64,000 nt of DNA. It comes from an uncultured Clostridia bacterium. Lineage in GTDB: Bacteria; Bacillota; Clostridia; Oscillospirales; Acutalibacteraceae. The notes under the pieces are model-generated. The model did no database searches. It saw only the letters and a list, made by a program, of their open reading frames with translations, and was not told the DNA's origin. The stretch lies in the NCBI GenBank assembly GCA_947581635.1, contig CANPVE010000008.1, positions 46,533-110,532 of the forward strand, read 5' to 3'. Position numbers and translations under genes: made by a program. Positions 24,602 through 32,937 of the stretch are shown in pieces. Position 1 is the first letter of the stretch, and every line of letters begins with the position of its first letter.

Positions 24602-26572
24602 ATGAGTAATTCTCAGATAGTCAAAAAGTACATCAATTTAGTCTATTACATAGCCCAATCGCGTGTTGACCGGAAGGCAGATGTCGAGGATATTTGTCGG
24701 AAGGTCTTTTTGGAATATGCAAGGCAAACGCCCGATTTTGACAGCGACGAGGCCGCAAAAACGTGGTTTGTTAAAACAACCCTCGATACAATCAATTCCA
24801 TTCATAAGTCAGACAATGATGCTGACATTGGGACGGACGAATACGGTTCGGAGTTTAATGAGTTCACATCTGGGGGATCCATCGTATCCGACGAGCTTGA
24901 GGCGAGTGTGCTGGCTGCTATGTCGGAGCAGAAAGAGGCTGGGAAAATTCAAGACGTTCATGACATTCAAAACAGCGACGTTGACACATCGCAAGGTAAA
25001 AGGGTAAAAAATACCAGTTCCGCCGAGAAAATTGTGATGCGTGTGGTGGCGGTCGTGGCGGCGATTGTCCTTATTGTAACTCTCACGCCATTACGCGGTT
25101 GTGTGGCAAACAGTATTGATCAGGCAAATCTTGGAAAAATGAAAAAGAGCAGCAAGGGCTGCACGGTGGAGATTGTTGAGGCAAAGGCGGCTAACGATTT
25201 TTTGTATCTGACGGTAAATGAGTCATACAACAAAAGGTCCATTTCAAGAGACGACGAAACAGGTAGGTACATTCTGCCGGATATTTATTACTCGGGCAGC
25301 ATTAACAGCAGCGATGGAGATTGCCTTGAATTTGACAGCGACAATTTCCTGTATTTGCAGTATGCCAGCGATGATTATGGTGGTTACAGTGATTACGGTG
25401 ATTACAGCTTTAATTACAAGAACAGAAGCGTAAAGATTGACGACGATTGGTATAAAAAACACAGTAATCTTACATTCAATGCTGAATATAAGATATACAT
25501 ACCGGATCTGATATCTTTTGTAGAAGAAAATGGCGATGATTACACCTGCTCGATTGATGTGTCGAGCGAAAAGACGAAAAGTGACATTAAATTTAAATTT
25601 GCCCTTGACGATGTTAATGATGTGAAAAACACTAAATCTTATTTTGTAAATCATTGGGTAGACGTCGATGAAGTGCTGTTGGTATTCCAACGAGTGGAAA
25701 TATCAGATTCATGTGTAGACGTCGTAATAGAATGGGATCCTCTTGGGGGCGAAGATTACGATCCCGATCCTTGGGCTGAATTGGAATTGTACAAAATGGA
25801 TAACAATGAAGAATCCGTGACACTGAGAACAAAATTGCAGGACGGATTGACACCCGAGGGATATCAGTTGGTTTCTCCGTCGTACTTGCAAATAGACGGC
25901 AAATGCTATATGATAGCGTCTGCCTACGATTCGGAGTATGATTTCTCGGATTCTGATATTACTGTTGAGATCAAGAACCTGCGCTGTAATTACAATGGTT
26001 TGGTGGAAAATTACCACGATCTAAAAGACATAGTGCTTAAAAGCGAGAAAGTGAACGAAAAGGAATATAAGTTAAACACTAAAATCTCTCTTGGAGATAT
26101 TGAGATTAAACTTAACTCCATAAAATTATTGGATAACAATGACGGACCCATGAGCGTATTTAAAGATTATACCTTTTCCGATTTGGGATTTGGATGCAGC
26201 ATAAAATATACGGGGAAAGATGAACTTGCGTATTGGCGCGGATACATGGATCTGATAAATCCTGATACAAACGAAACGGCAAAGTTCTCCATTCAGTATT
26301 ATAACCTGCCGGACGACTATAGTATGTACCACGTTGAAAGCGGATTTAGAATCGAATCCTATTATATGGACAATCCATCCGATTTTTTGAATAATTTATC
26401 GAAGTACCATATCGCTTCTGTCACACAGCATGGCATTATTACCCGTGTCGGAGACAAAATAAATGAACAGCAGATGTACCAGAACAAATGGGTGAATCCG
26501 AAATTTAAGGATGTGAAAGTTGTTGATACGATTCGCGGACGCAAATTCATAAATTATACCGTCAGCGATTAA
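24602..26572 (+). CDS. Membrane protein fusing an ECF-sigma region-2-like domain to a large extracytoplasmic domain
   Basis: 656 residues, ribosome site AAGGAGG. Residues ~8-70 match ECF sigma region 2: YINLVYYIAQSR, then DVEDICRKVFLEYARQTPDF (compare AEDvxQeVFl) and AAKTWFVKTTLDTINSIHKS (compare KAWLixvTiN). No region-4 helix-turn-helix follows; residues 70-140 are acidic and serine-rich. A transmembrane helix occupies ~144-165 (VMRVVAVVAAIVLIVTLTPL). Residues ~170-656 are a beta-rich, Asp/Tyr-rich ectodomain with no cysteine-rich or enzyme motif I recognise, reminiscent of the outer part of DUF4179-type anti-sigma proteins. It looks like sigma and anti-sigma parts in one polypeptide. Domain calls are by eye; a membrane-tethered regulator or a decayed fusion are both possible. 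Confidence 0.75.
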   Translation: MSNSQIVKKYINLVYYIAQSRVDRKADVEDICRKVFLEYARQTPDFDSDEAAKTWFVKTTLDTINSIHKSDNDADIGTDEYGSEFNEFTSGGSIVSDELEASVLAAMSEQKEAGKIQDVHDIQNSDVDTSQGKRVKNTSSAEKIVMRVVAVVAAIVLIVTLTPLRGCVANSIDQANLGKMKKSSKGCTVEIVEAKAANDFLYLTVNESYNKRSISRDDETGRYILPDIYYSGSINSSDGDCLEFDSDNFLYLQYASDDYGGYSDYGDYSFNYKNRSVKIDDDWYKKHSNLTFNAEYKIYIPDLISFVEENGDDYTCSIDVSSEKTKSDIKFKFALDDVNDVKNTKSYFVNHWVDVDEVLLVFQRVEISDSCVDVVIEWDPLGGEDYDPDPWAELELYKMDNNEESVTLRTKLQDGLTPEGYQLVSPSYLQIDGKCYMIASAYDSEYDFSDSDITVEIKNLRCNYNGLVENYHDLKDIVLKSEKVNEKEYKLNTKISLGDIEIKLNSIKLLDNNDGPMSVFKDYTFSDLGFGCSIKYTGKDELAYWRGYMDLINPDTNETAKFSIQYYNLPDDYSMYHVESGFRIESYYMDNPSDFLNNLSKYHIASVTQHGIITRVGDKINEQQMYQNKWVNPKFKDVKVVDTIRGRKFINYTVSD

Positions 26573-26593
26573 CATACACTGCTCAGCATAATA

Positions 26594-26656
26594 AAAACTT
26601 CTCCCGAGCCGCCTGATTGTGACTTCAAGTGCGGCGCTCGGGAGAAGTTTCGTTTT
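26594..26656 (+). terminator. Strong terminator after the sigma-fusion gene
   Basis: Near-perfect long stem AAACTTCTCCCGAG...CTCGGGAGAAGTTT with an inner CGCC/GGCG extension and a 15-17 base loop; T-rich on both sides, so probably bidirectional and shared with the histidine kinase gene. Confidence 0.85.
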
Positions 26657-26685
26657 GTGATAAATGGTGGTACATAAAAATAAAA

Positions 26686-27582
26686 TTATAAATTAATTGT
26701 CATTCTAATCTCCACGGATATATGTATAATATTTCCGTCCAGCCGCGCAAATGTGCGTCCGCCCATTTGTTCGGTCAGAATTTTTACTATTGACAGTCCC
26801 AGGCCGGCGGAATTTCGACTGCCTTTGTCACAGGTATAGAACCTGTCAAAGACTCTGTTTATATCAATCTCGTCAAAATTTTTCACTGGATTTGAGAAGG
26901 TAATGCGTACAAACTCCCCAAATTCCTCCACGCTCACATTAATGTCGCCGGCGGAATGTTGTATACAGTTTCGCACCAGGTTTTGTATAATGCGGATTGT
27001 TTTCTCCCGATCGGCGACTATATTGATATGCCCGAGCTGATTAAAATTTACGGCGATACCCTTTTCCTCGAATTGAGGCACAGCGTCGGCCAGACATTCC
27101 GTCACTTCGTCGGTGAGGCAGAAGCTTTCGGGGGCAAGTTTTGAGTCATCACTAAGAAGGCATGAATATTCAAAGAAACGCTCGATAAGGACGCCAAGTT
27201 CATTGACGTGACGGTTGATGACGTCTATACGCTTTTGCTGCAATTCACTGAGTTGGGTTGCCCCAAGAAGCTGCATATATCCCTTTATTGAGGTGAGCGG
27301 AGTGCGCAGATCGTGAGAGATATTGGCAATCGTGTTTCTGAAATTCCTCTCTTCAAGTTCGAGCGCGCGTTTGGTGTCGGAGTCCTTTTCAAAACATCTG
27401 TTGATGTCCTCAGCAAGGCGCACCGCATCACTGTCGAAAAGCGATATATATATTGAATTGAGCGAACCGTCATAAAGACGCTTTTCCAGTTGGCGGCTTA
27501 TGGAGCGAATCTGATTTTTTAAATTTACTAACCAAAACAGCAATATCAAGCATAATATTGAGAGAATTACTATGTATATCAT
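26686..27582 (-). CDS. Sensor histidine kinase (orphan)
   Basis: 298 residues. A single N-terminal transmembrane helix (2-20) with almost no extracellular loop, a coiled linker (21-80), then DHp domain with the phospho-acceptor His90 in NISHDLRTPLTSIKGYMQLL, and an ATPase domain: N box LVRNCIQHSAG, D/F region FDRFYTCDKGS, G box AGLGLSIVKIL. Short single-anchor kinases like this often sense through a partner ABC transporter (BceS/intramembrane-sensing type); an ABC pair lies just upstream on the same strand. No response regulator gene is within the window, which is unusual. A terminator separates it from the permease gene. Confidence 0.93.
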   Translation of the reverse strand: MIYIVILSILCLILLFWLVNLKNQIRSISRQLEKRLYDGSLNSIYISLFDSDAVRLAEDINRCFEKDSDTKRALELEERNFRNTIANISHDLRTPLTSIKGYMQLLGATQLSELQQKRIDVINRHVNELGVLIERFFEYSCLLSDDSKLAPESFCLTDEVTECLADAVPQFEEKGIAVNFNQLGHINIVADREKTIRIIQNLVRNCIQHSAGDINVSVEEFGEFVRITFSNPVKNFDEIDINRVFDRFYTCDKGSRNSAGLGLSIVKILTEQMGGRTFARLDGNIIHISVEIRMTINL

Positions 27583-27917
27583 GAAACCTCACCTTGATGT
27601 GACAGCACGGAAATTAATTTTTAAAAATTCAAGTCGGACGACACAAAATAAATATCCGTCTGTATCAAAAGGGGGCGCCGACAAGAAAATAGAAGATTTT
27701 CGGGTGAACCAATAAAGCCCGTCCGACTTTTTTGTATTGATTTATGCCGTTATTGAAAATCTATTTGCGTGATACGATAAAAATACAAAATGCAGAAGCT
27801 GCGAAAATTTCTTTCGCCCTTCTGCATTTTTGTCATATTTATAATTAATATGTGCAAAGAAGATGTGCAGAGAAGCGGGGCTTCATTGTACTCCCGCTGC
27901 TCTAGTAATATAGCAGC
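27583..27917. other. 335-base region with two hairpins between ABC permease and histidine kinase genes
   Basis: Holds (1) a 99-base element closed by AAGTCGGACG (27631-27640) and CGTCCGACTT (27720-27729) with T6 on the plus strand, (2) a 44-codon plus-strand reading frame from ATG 27581 to TAA near 27715 with protein-like content, and (3) the terminator at 27787-27833. No standard riboswitch was recognised. Confidence 0.4.
27787..27833 (-). terminator. Terminator after the ABC permease gene
   Basis: Arms AAAATGCAGAAG and CTTCTGCATTTT around a 21-23 base loop, T-rich flanks in both directions; placed ~90 bases downstream of the permease stop on the minus strand. Confidence 0.8.
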
Positions 27918-28718
27918 CTACTTAATCTCAGCATTTCTGAACGCCGCATAGCTCAAACCTGTGAATAGCGCTATGAATACAATACATATCAGCGACACCT
28001 TTATCAATGTGAATGTTCCTGTGTCGTTCCCCATGGAATATATATCCAAACCGTAGGGAGTCCATTCGAGTACCTTGTCGGCCGCAGAATTGCCGGCAAT
28101 CAGAGATGAGCCCATACCGATAATTGTGTTGATCACGAAACCCAGAGCCGTCACGATAAGGGGCTTGTTTTTTATGATGAAGCCCATCAGAAATACAAAT
28201 CCCGATTGTGCGGCATATACAAGCACCATTATAACGGAAATCGCGGTGTACTTCAATATCATATTCATGGAAAAATCAGCGGTTGTCGAATCAAACAGCA
28301 TTTTGAGATAAGCGGAGGCAGAAAACGGCGCACAATAGCCCGAACACAAGGCTGGGCAGATTATTGCGCACAAGGCATAAGGTACGGACATTATGCCGAT
28401 AAGCGCAGTGTAGACGGCCATCTTGGAACACACCAATGTAAATCGTCCGCTTGTACCCGTTAGTGCGGATTGTATCAGCTTGTTTTCAAAATCGCCGCAT
28501 ATTAGCTGTCCCGCCAAAACGCAGTTTATCAGATTCAGTATAACCACATCTGTGAGCATTGCTGTGGATGCCGCCGTGGCTGTATCCATATTGCCCGAAT
28601 ATACATTGTGAGATACAACCGTTGTAGTAATTGCGCATATCGCGGAGATGATGAAAAGAACTCTGTATATTGCCGAACGGTTTATCTTATAAAAATCCGC
28701 TTTAATCAAATTGATCAT
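27918..28718 (-). CDS. ABC transporter permease (ABC-2 type)
   Basis: 266 residues with six hydrophobic segments in the ABC-2 arrangement: an N-terminal helix after MINLIKADFYKINRS, a large first helix pair, and C-terminal helices ending AAFRNAEIK. Start ATG 28718 has a perfect AAGGAGG nine bases upstream; the frame stays open further upstream into the ATPase gene but that part is not protein-like. It follows the ATPase gene by 19 bases. Family knowledge: partners of BcrA/SpaF-like ATPases exporting bacitracin, lantibiotics or lipids. Substrate unknown. Confidence 0.9.
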   Translation of the reverse strand: MINLIKADFYKINRSAIYRVLFIISAICAITTTVVSHNVYSGNMDTATAASTAMLTDVVILNLINCVLAGQLICGDFENKLIQSALTGTSGRFTLVCSKMAVYTALIGIMSVPYALCAIICPALCSGYCAPFSASAYLKMLFDSTTADFSMNMILKYTAISVIMVLVYAAQSGFVFLMGFIIKNKPLIVTALGFVINTIIGMGSSLIAGNSAADKVLEWTPYGLDIYSMGNDTGTFTLIKVSLICIVFIALFTGLSYAAFRNAEIK

Positions 28719-28737
28719 TGCCGTATTCCTCCTTGAG

Positions 28738-29667
28738 CTATTTTGCATTATTGCCGCTCCCGCCGCCGATGGCCGAGATGAAGTAATTTTCCAGTGTTTC
28801 ACCCATGAGCGAGAATCCCTTTGTCCTCACGCCGTTTTCAAACAGAACATCGGCAACCCTGTCGCGCTCGTCGGTGAGGTCGTAAAGCTGAACGCTGCCG
28901 TCAGGCATTACCTTGAAGTTTGTCGTGCCCAGCTCGCTTTCGAGTACCGTGGCGAGCTTTTCTCTGTCGTCGGTTTCTATGAGCAGGTAATGCCTGCACT
29001 TTTCCTCCAATTCCTCAAGGCTTATTTCCTGCTTTATCTCGCCCCTGTCTATGATAATATAATCAGTGGCACACTGATAGAGTTCAGGCAGATTGTGACT
29101 GGATATGAGAATTGTCATTCCGTGTTCGTGGCAAAGGCGCTTTATAAGCTCGCGTATTTCTACAACACCTATAGGGTCGAGGCCGTTTATAGGCTCGTCG
29201 AGTATCACAAGTTCGGGATTTGTCAGCAGGGCAATGGCTACTCCCAGGCGCTGTTTCATTCCAAGCGAGAAGTTCTTTGCTTTCTTTTTTCCTGTATTTG
29301 ACAATCCGACAGTTTCCAGCAGTCTGTCTTCAATGTCGCCACCGGCTATACCGTGCATTATTCTGTGCAGATGTAGATTTTGCTTCGCCGTCAGATTCAG
29401 CACAAGACCCGGCGCTTCGATAAGGCAGCCAATTCGGCTGCGTTCGTCCGAGATTTGTCCGCCACGCTTGCCAAAAATCTCTATGTCGCCCGAGGTGGGC
29501 ACGGACAAACCGAGTATCTGGCGCATAAGCGTGGTCTTGCCCGCGCCATTCACTCCGATAAGTCCATAAATCCTACCTCTTTCCAGCGTTATGCTTACAT
29601 TGTTGAGCACGGTTGCTCTCCCGTATTTTTTCGTTATGCCTTCTGTTTTGACAATTGTGCCTCCCAT
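28738..29667 (-). CDS. ABC transporter ATP-binding protein (BcrA/CcmA-type)
   Basis: 309 residues from ATG 29667 (GTG 29676 is an alternative, but sits only 3 bases from AAAGGA). Nucleotide-binding domain: Walker A GVNGAGKTT (38-46), signature FSLGMKQRLG, Walker B LVILDEPINGLDP, switch histidine in ISSHNL. Residues ~215-309 form the C-terminal accessory domain seen in drug/peptide exporter ATPases (MGETLENYFISAIGG). It forms a two-gene unit with the permease downstream. Together with the nearby short histidine kinase this resembles antimicrobial peptide detoxification modules, minus the response regulator. Confidence 0.94.
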   Translation of the reverse strand: MGGTIVKTEGITKKYGRATVLNNVSITLERGRIYGLIGVNGAGKTTLMRQILGLSVPTSGDIEIFGKRGGQISDERSRIGCLIEAPGLVLNLTAKQNLHLHRIMHGIAGGDIEDRLLETVGLSNTGKKKAKNFSLGMKQRLGVAIALLTNPELVILDEPINGLDPIGVVEIRELIKRLCHEHGMTILISSHNLPELYQCATDYIIIDRGEIKQEISLEELEEKCRHYLLIETDDREKLATVLESELGTTNFKVMPDGSVQLYDLTDERDRVADVLFENGVRTKGFSLMGETLENYFISAIGGGSGNNAK

Positions 29668-30033
29668 AAAATTCACCGTTCCTTTCGCTGTTTAATGATA
29701 GCCCAAAAATGTTTAGAAAACATTAAGATAGCGGAGGTAAAAGGTAAAGAATTTACATACGATATCGCGCGGGCTGATTGAGAATTTTGCGTGGGGACAG
29801 GGATTAAGACGGCTGAAATATGCGATATCACAACATTGTCGAAGTATCTTACCATTAATGTAGGGGCGGAATCCGTGTGCAAGCCGGAATAATTGTCATA
29901 AAATCTCATTTTAATTTTAAACTTTTTGTGAAAAGCTCTAAAAACTTCCAAAATCTTTAAGCTGTCACTTGCAAAGTCTGAAGATATATTGTATATTATT
30001 AGCGTATCTACTTATAGGAGGCAGTAAATAAGC
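29668..30033. other. 366-base intergenic region upstream of pgi
   Basis: Contains the pgi promoter at its right end. The rest has a plus-strand frame (29695 to ~29891) that reads protein-like but is interrupted by an in-frame TGA at ~29779 and lacks a ribosome site; probably a remnant. Confidence 0.4.
29969..29997 (+). promoter_or_regulatory. Promoter of pgi
   Basis: TTGCAA (29969-29974), 17-base spacer, TATATT (29992-29997). Confidence 0.75.
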
Positions 30034-31374
30034 ATGGCTGTTAAATTAAATTGCAAACACATTTCCGACTTCGTATCGGAAAATGAGTTTAAAGCTATAT
30101 CCGCGCAGATTGCCGCTGCGCATGATACTCTTCACAATAAGTCGGGTCTGGGCAGTGATTTTCTCGGCTGGCTCGATCTTCCCACGAATTATGACAAAGA
30201 TGAATTTGCCCGCATCAAGGCAGCCGCCGAAAAAATTAAGGGCGACACCGATGTTTTTGTAGTTATTGGTATCGGCGGTTCCTATCTCGGTGCGAGGGCG
30301 GCTATTGAATTTCTCACATCACCAAATTACAACCTTCTTTGCAAGGATACCCCTCAGATATTCTTCGCCGGCAACAGTATAAGTTCATCTGCACTCAACG
30401 AGATAGTGGCATTGTGTGAGGGAAAGAGAGTTTCTGTTAATATGATCTCCAAGTCGGGCACAACCACCGAACCCGCTATAGCTTTCCGCGTGCTTCGCGG
30501 TCTGCTGGAAGAACGCTACGGCAAGGAGGGAGCAAGAGAGAGAATCTATTGCACCACCGACAAGGCGAAGGGCACGCTCAAGCAACTGGCCGACAAAGAA
30601 GGCTACCAGACATTTGTGGTTCCCGATGACGTGGGCGGGCGTTTCTCTGTGCTTACTGCGGTGGGACTTCTTCCGATAGCCGTTGCGGGCGCCGACATAG
30701 ACAAGCTTATGGAAGGTGCGCGCGAGGCTCAAAATGCCCTGACATCTACAAATATCGAAGAGAATGCCGCATACAAGTACGCAGCGGCGAGAAATATACT
30801 TTATCGCAAGGGCTACGTTACCGAGCTTCTGGTGAGTTATGAGCCTTATTTCCAGCTTATGAGCGAGTGGTGGAAACAACTCTTCGGTGAGAGCGAGGGC
30901 AAGGACAATAAGGGTCTGCTCCCCGATTCCGTGATTTTCTCCACTGATCTGCACTCTCTCGGACAGTATATACAGTCCGGAAGGCGCAATCTCTTTGAGA
31001 CTGTAGTTCAAATAGATAAGGCAAAGAGCGAGGTCACAATAGGCACCGACCCCACCAACGTGGACGGTCTCAATTTCCTTGCGGGCAGGACAATGGATTT
31101 CATCAACAGTAAGGCATTTCAGGGTACCGTTCTGGCACACAATGACGGAGGTGTGCCGAATATGGTGATTTCAATTCCCGAGGCAAATGAGTTCGAGCTG
31201 GGTTATCTCATCTATTTCTTTGAGAAAGCGTGTGCAATTTCAGGCTACACACTGGGCGTTAATCCCTTTGATCAGCCCGGCGTTGAAGCCTACAAGAAGA
31301 ATATGTTCGCTCTGCTCGGCAAGCCGGGTTATGAGGAGCAGAAGGCGGCGCTTGAAGCAAGATTGAGCGATTAG
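30034..31374 (+). CDS. pgi: Glucose-6-phosphate isomerase
   Basis: 446 residues, the compact Gram-positive form. Interconverts glucose-6-phosphate and fructose-6-phosphate in the cytoplasm. Signatures: [31 protein letters not shown] (phosphate-binding SIS fold), [17 protein letters not shown], the catalytic glutamate in [13 protein letters not shown], and AHNDGGVPN with the ring-opening histidine. ATG 30034 follows AGGAGG. Single gene with its own promoter; feeds pfkA (39620) and, through glucose phosphates, the glycogen operon. Confidence 0.97.
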   Translation: MAVKLNCKHISDFVSENEFKAISAQIAAAHDTLHNKSGLGSDFLGWLDLPTNYDKDEFARIKAAAEKIKGDTDVFVVIGIGGSYLGARAAIEFLTSPNYNLLCKDTPQIFFAGNSISSSALNEIVALCEGKRVSVNMISKSGTTTEPAIAFRVLRGLLEERYGKEGARERIYCTTDKAKGTLKQLADKEGYQTFVVPDDVGGRFSVLTAVGLLPIAVAGADIDKLMEGAREAQNALTSTNIEENAAYKYAAARNILYRKGYVTELLVSYEPYFQLMSEWWKQLFGESEGKDNKGLLPDSVIFSTDLHSLGQYIQSGRRNLFETVVQIDKAKSEVTIGTDPTNVDGLNFLAGRTMDFINSKAFQGTVLAHNDGGVPNMVISIPEANEFELGYLIYFFEKACAISGYTLGVNPFDQPGVEAYKKNMFALLGKPGYEEQKAALEARLSD

Positions 31375-31528
31375 TTTGCCCGCTTTCCCGAATTTTGGCC
31401 TTCATTATGAAGAGTTTAATAAGCTGCCGGTCGTTACAACTGCGGGTTTTTGACCTTTGGGTTGATAGTGTGAGGCTTGACGGGCGGCAGCCGATAGCTA
31501 AATTAAAATTATTAGGAGGACATCTTAA
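31375..31528. other. Spacer between pgi and the P-loop gene with a long inverted repeat
   Basis: GCTGCCGG near 31421 and CGGGCGGCAGC near 31481 can pair; no T-run follows, so it is not a typical terminator. Confidence 0.3.
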
Positions 31529-31945
31529 ATGATTACACTTCTCACAGGTAAGAAAGGCTCAGGCAAGACCAAGAAGCTCATTGATTTGGCTCATGAGGCT
31601 GTAGAGAGTTCTAAGGGCAATGTGGTTTGCATAGAAAAGGGCGATACACTCACCTATGACGTAGACCACAAGGCTCGTTTGGTGAACATTGAAAGCTACA
31701 AGATTGTCGGCTTTGAGGGCCTTTACGGTTTTCTCAGCGGTCTTTGCGCGGGCAATTACGATATCACCGATATATTGGTTGATTCCACCCTCAAGATTGG
31801 CGGTAATGATCTCAACGCTCTTCAAACCTTCCTCGATAAGGTAAAGACGCTCACCGACGAGGCAAACGTAAAAATTACATTTTCAGTCTCGGCCAATTCC
31901 GCTGATTTCCCAGAGGCTATATTCGAGATCGCAGATGTAAAGTAA
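31529..31945 (+). CDS. Conserved small P-loop protein of unknown function
   Basis: 138 residues, starting directly with a Walker A loop: LLTGKKGSGKTKKLID (residues 4-19). The middle has ITDILVDSTLKIGG, a plausible Walker B-like strand ending in Asp. No helicase or transporter motif follows, and the protein is too short for most NTPase families. AGGAGG ribosome site. It sits just before the yceD-rpmF unit, which has its own promoter. Small proteins of this kind are common in Clostridia and often mislabelled; the substrate is unknown. Confidence 0.8.
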   Translation: MITLLTGKKGSGKTKKLIDLAHEAVESSKGNVVCIEKGDTLTYDVDHKARLVNIESYKIVGFEGLYGFLSGLCAGNYDITDILVDSTLKIGGNDLNALQTFLDKVKTLTDEANVKITFSVSANSADFPEAIFEIADVK

Positions 31946-31976
31946 AGCTGACGGTCGCGAATATTTGAAAAATGTA

Positions 31977-32005
31977 TTGACAAAGCCGGCTTAATGCTAT
32001 ATAAT
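31977..32005 (+). promoter_or_regulatory. Consensus promoter of yceD-rpmF
   Basis: TTGACA (31977-31982), 17-base spacer, TATAAT (32000-32005). The predicted start near 32012 rules out translation from the upstream ATG at 32004. Confidence 0.9.
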
Positions 32006-32033
32006 GTACTACCGAGTGTATGCGAGGTGTGTT

Positions 32034-32531
32034 ATGCCACTTGAGTTAAATAATGTATTCGTCACTCCCGACAGTAAAATCGAGTTTGACGACTGCTTTG
32101 TGTACGACGACCTCTCCTCCGAGGGTGAGAATTTGACCTTTTCCCCGATCAAGGTTCACGGTAATGTAACGAATACCGGCGGTTTGGTTGAACTGACATA
32201 TACGGCGGATTTTAAATATTCCAAGCCGTGTGACAGGTGCCTTACAGACACGCAAAAAACCGTGAAGAAGAAATTTGTTCACACTCTGGCGCTCTCCGCC
32301 GAGAACGAGGAGTCCGACGATATTGTCGTTGTCACGGGGTACACTCTTGACCTTTTCAGTCTGGTCAGAGATGATATTCTTCTTGAGTTGCCTATCAAGC
32401 ACCTTTGTTCTGAGACTTGCCTGGGACTTTGTCCGCAGTGCGGGCAGAATCTTAATGAAGGCAGCTGCAACTGTAAAAAAGAAGCGGTTGATCCCAGAAT
32501 GGCAGTTCTTGACGAACTGCTGCAAGACTGA
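32034..32531 (+). CDS. YceD/DUF177 protein
   Basis: 165 residues. ATG 32034 is chosen because it follows GAGGTG and lies downstream of the promoter. DUF177 features: PCDRCLTDTQ zinc-like cysteines (~60-68), the strand-rich centre, and the C-terminal LCSETCLGLCPQCGQNLNEGSCNC cluster. Its pairing with rpmF is nearly universal; in E. coli YceD affects 23S rRNA accumulation. The extra C-terminal cysteines suggest zinc binding. Ends 31 bases before rpmF. Confidence 0.93.
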   Translation: MPLELNNVFVTPDSKIEFDDCFVYDDLSSEGENLTFSPIKVHGNVTNTGGLVELTYTADFKYSKPCDRCLTDTQKTVKKKFVHTLALSAENEESDDIVVVTGYTLDLFSLVRDDILLELPIKHLCSETCLGLCPQCGQNLNEGSCNCKKEAVDPRMAVLDELLQD

Positions 32532-32562
32532 TTGTTTATTTTTATCAAGGAGGTGCTGAAGA

Positions 32563-32751
32563 ATGGCGGTACCGAAGAGAAAAACTTCCAAGGCAAGAAG
32601 AAACAGCAGGCGCTCCAGCGTATGGAAGCTTGACGCCCCCGCAATGGTAAGATGCCCTAAGTGCGGCGAATACAAGAGACCTCACCGCATTTGTGGTAAC
32701 TGCGGCTTTTACAAGGGTCGTGAGGTTATAAAAATGGGCGAAGACAAATAA
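32563..32751 (+). CDS. rpmF: Large ribosomal subunit protein bL32
   Basis: 62 residues: [19 protein letters not shown] at the N-terminus is the bL32 signature. It is the zinc-ribbon form, with Cys31, Cys34, Cys44 and Cys47 (CPKC, CGNC). Perfect AAGGAGG site. Second gene of the yceD-rpmF operon. Confidence 0.98.
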   Translation: MAVPKRKTSKARRNSRRSSVWKLDAPAMVRCPKCGEYKRPHRICGNCGFYKGREVIKMGEDK

Positions 32752-32843
32752 GTTCTTCTGACTTTGCAATCTTATACCAATGCTCGAGTGAAAGATGCGG
32801 GTAATGGATTTTCTTCACGCGCGTTTGTTTGGGATTGGTATGA

Positions 32844-32903
32844 AAAAAGCGACTGTGATATTTTCGTTTGTTGTTGGTTACACGGCGGATACAGTCGCTT
32901 TTT
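32844..32903 (+). terminator. Terminator after rpmF
   Basis: AAAAAGCGACTGT (~32844-32857) pairs with ACAGTCGCTTTTT (32891-32903), then more T. A second inverted pair, TACCAAT near 32776 and ATTGGTA near 32834, lies just upstream. Confidence 0.8.
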
Positions 32904-32937
32904 AATTTTTTATTCGGAAGTAGAGGAGTGAGGGACT

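Noticed and set aside
27631..27729. Possible known riboswitch between kinase and permease genes
   Set aside because: I compared by eye with T-box, c-di-GMP, SAM, glycine and ZTP motifs and found no matching conserved core; kept only as an unexplained element.
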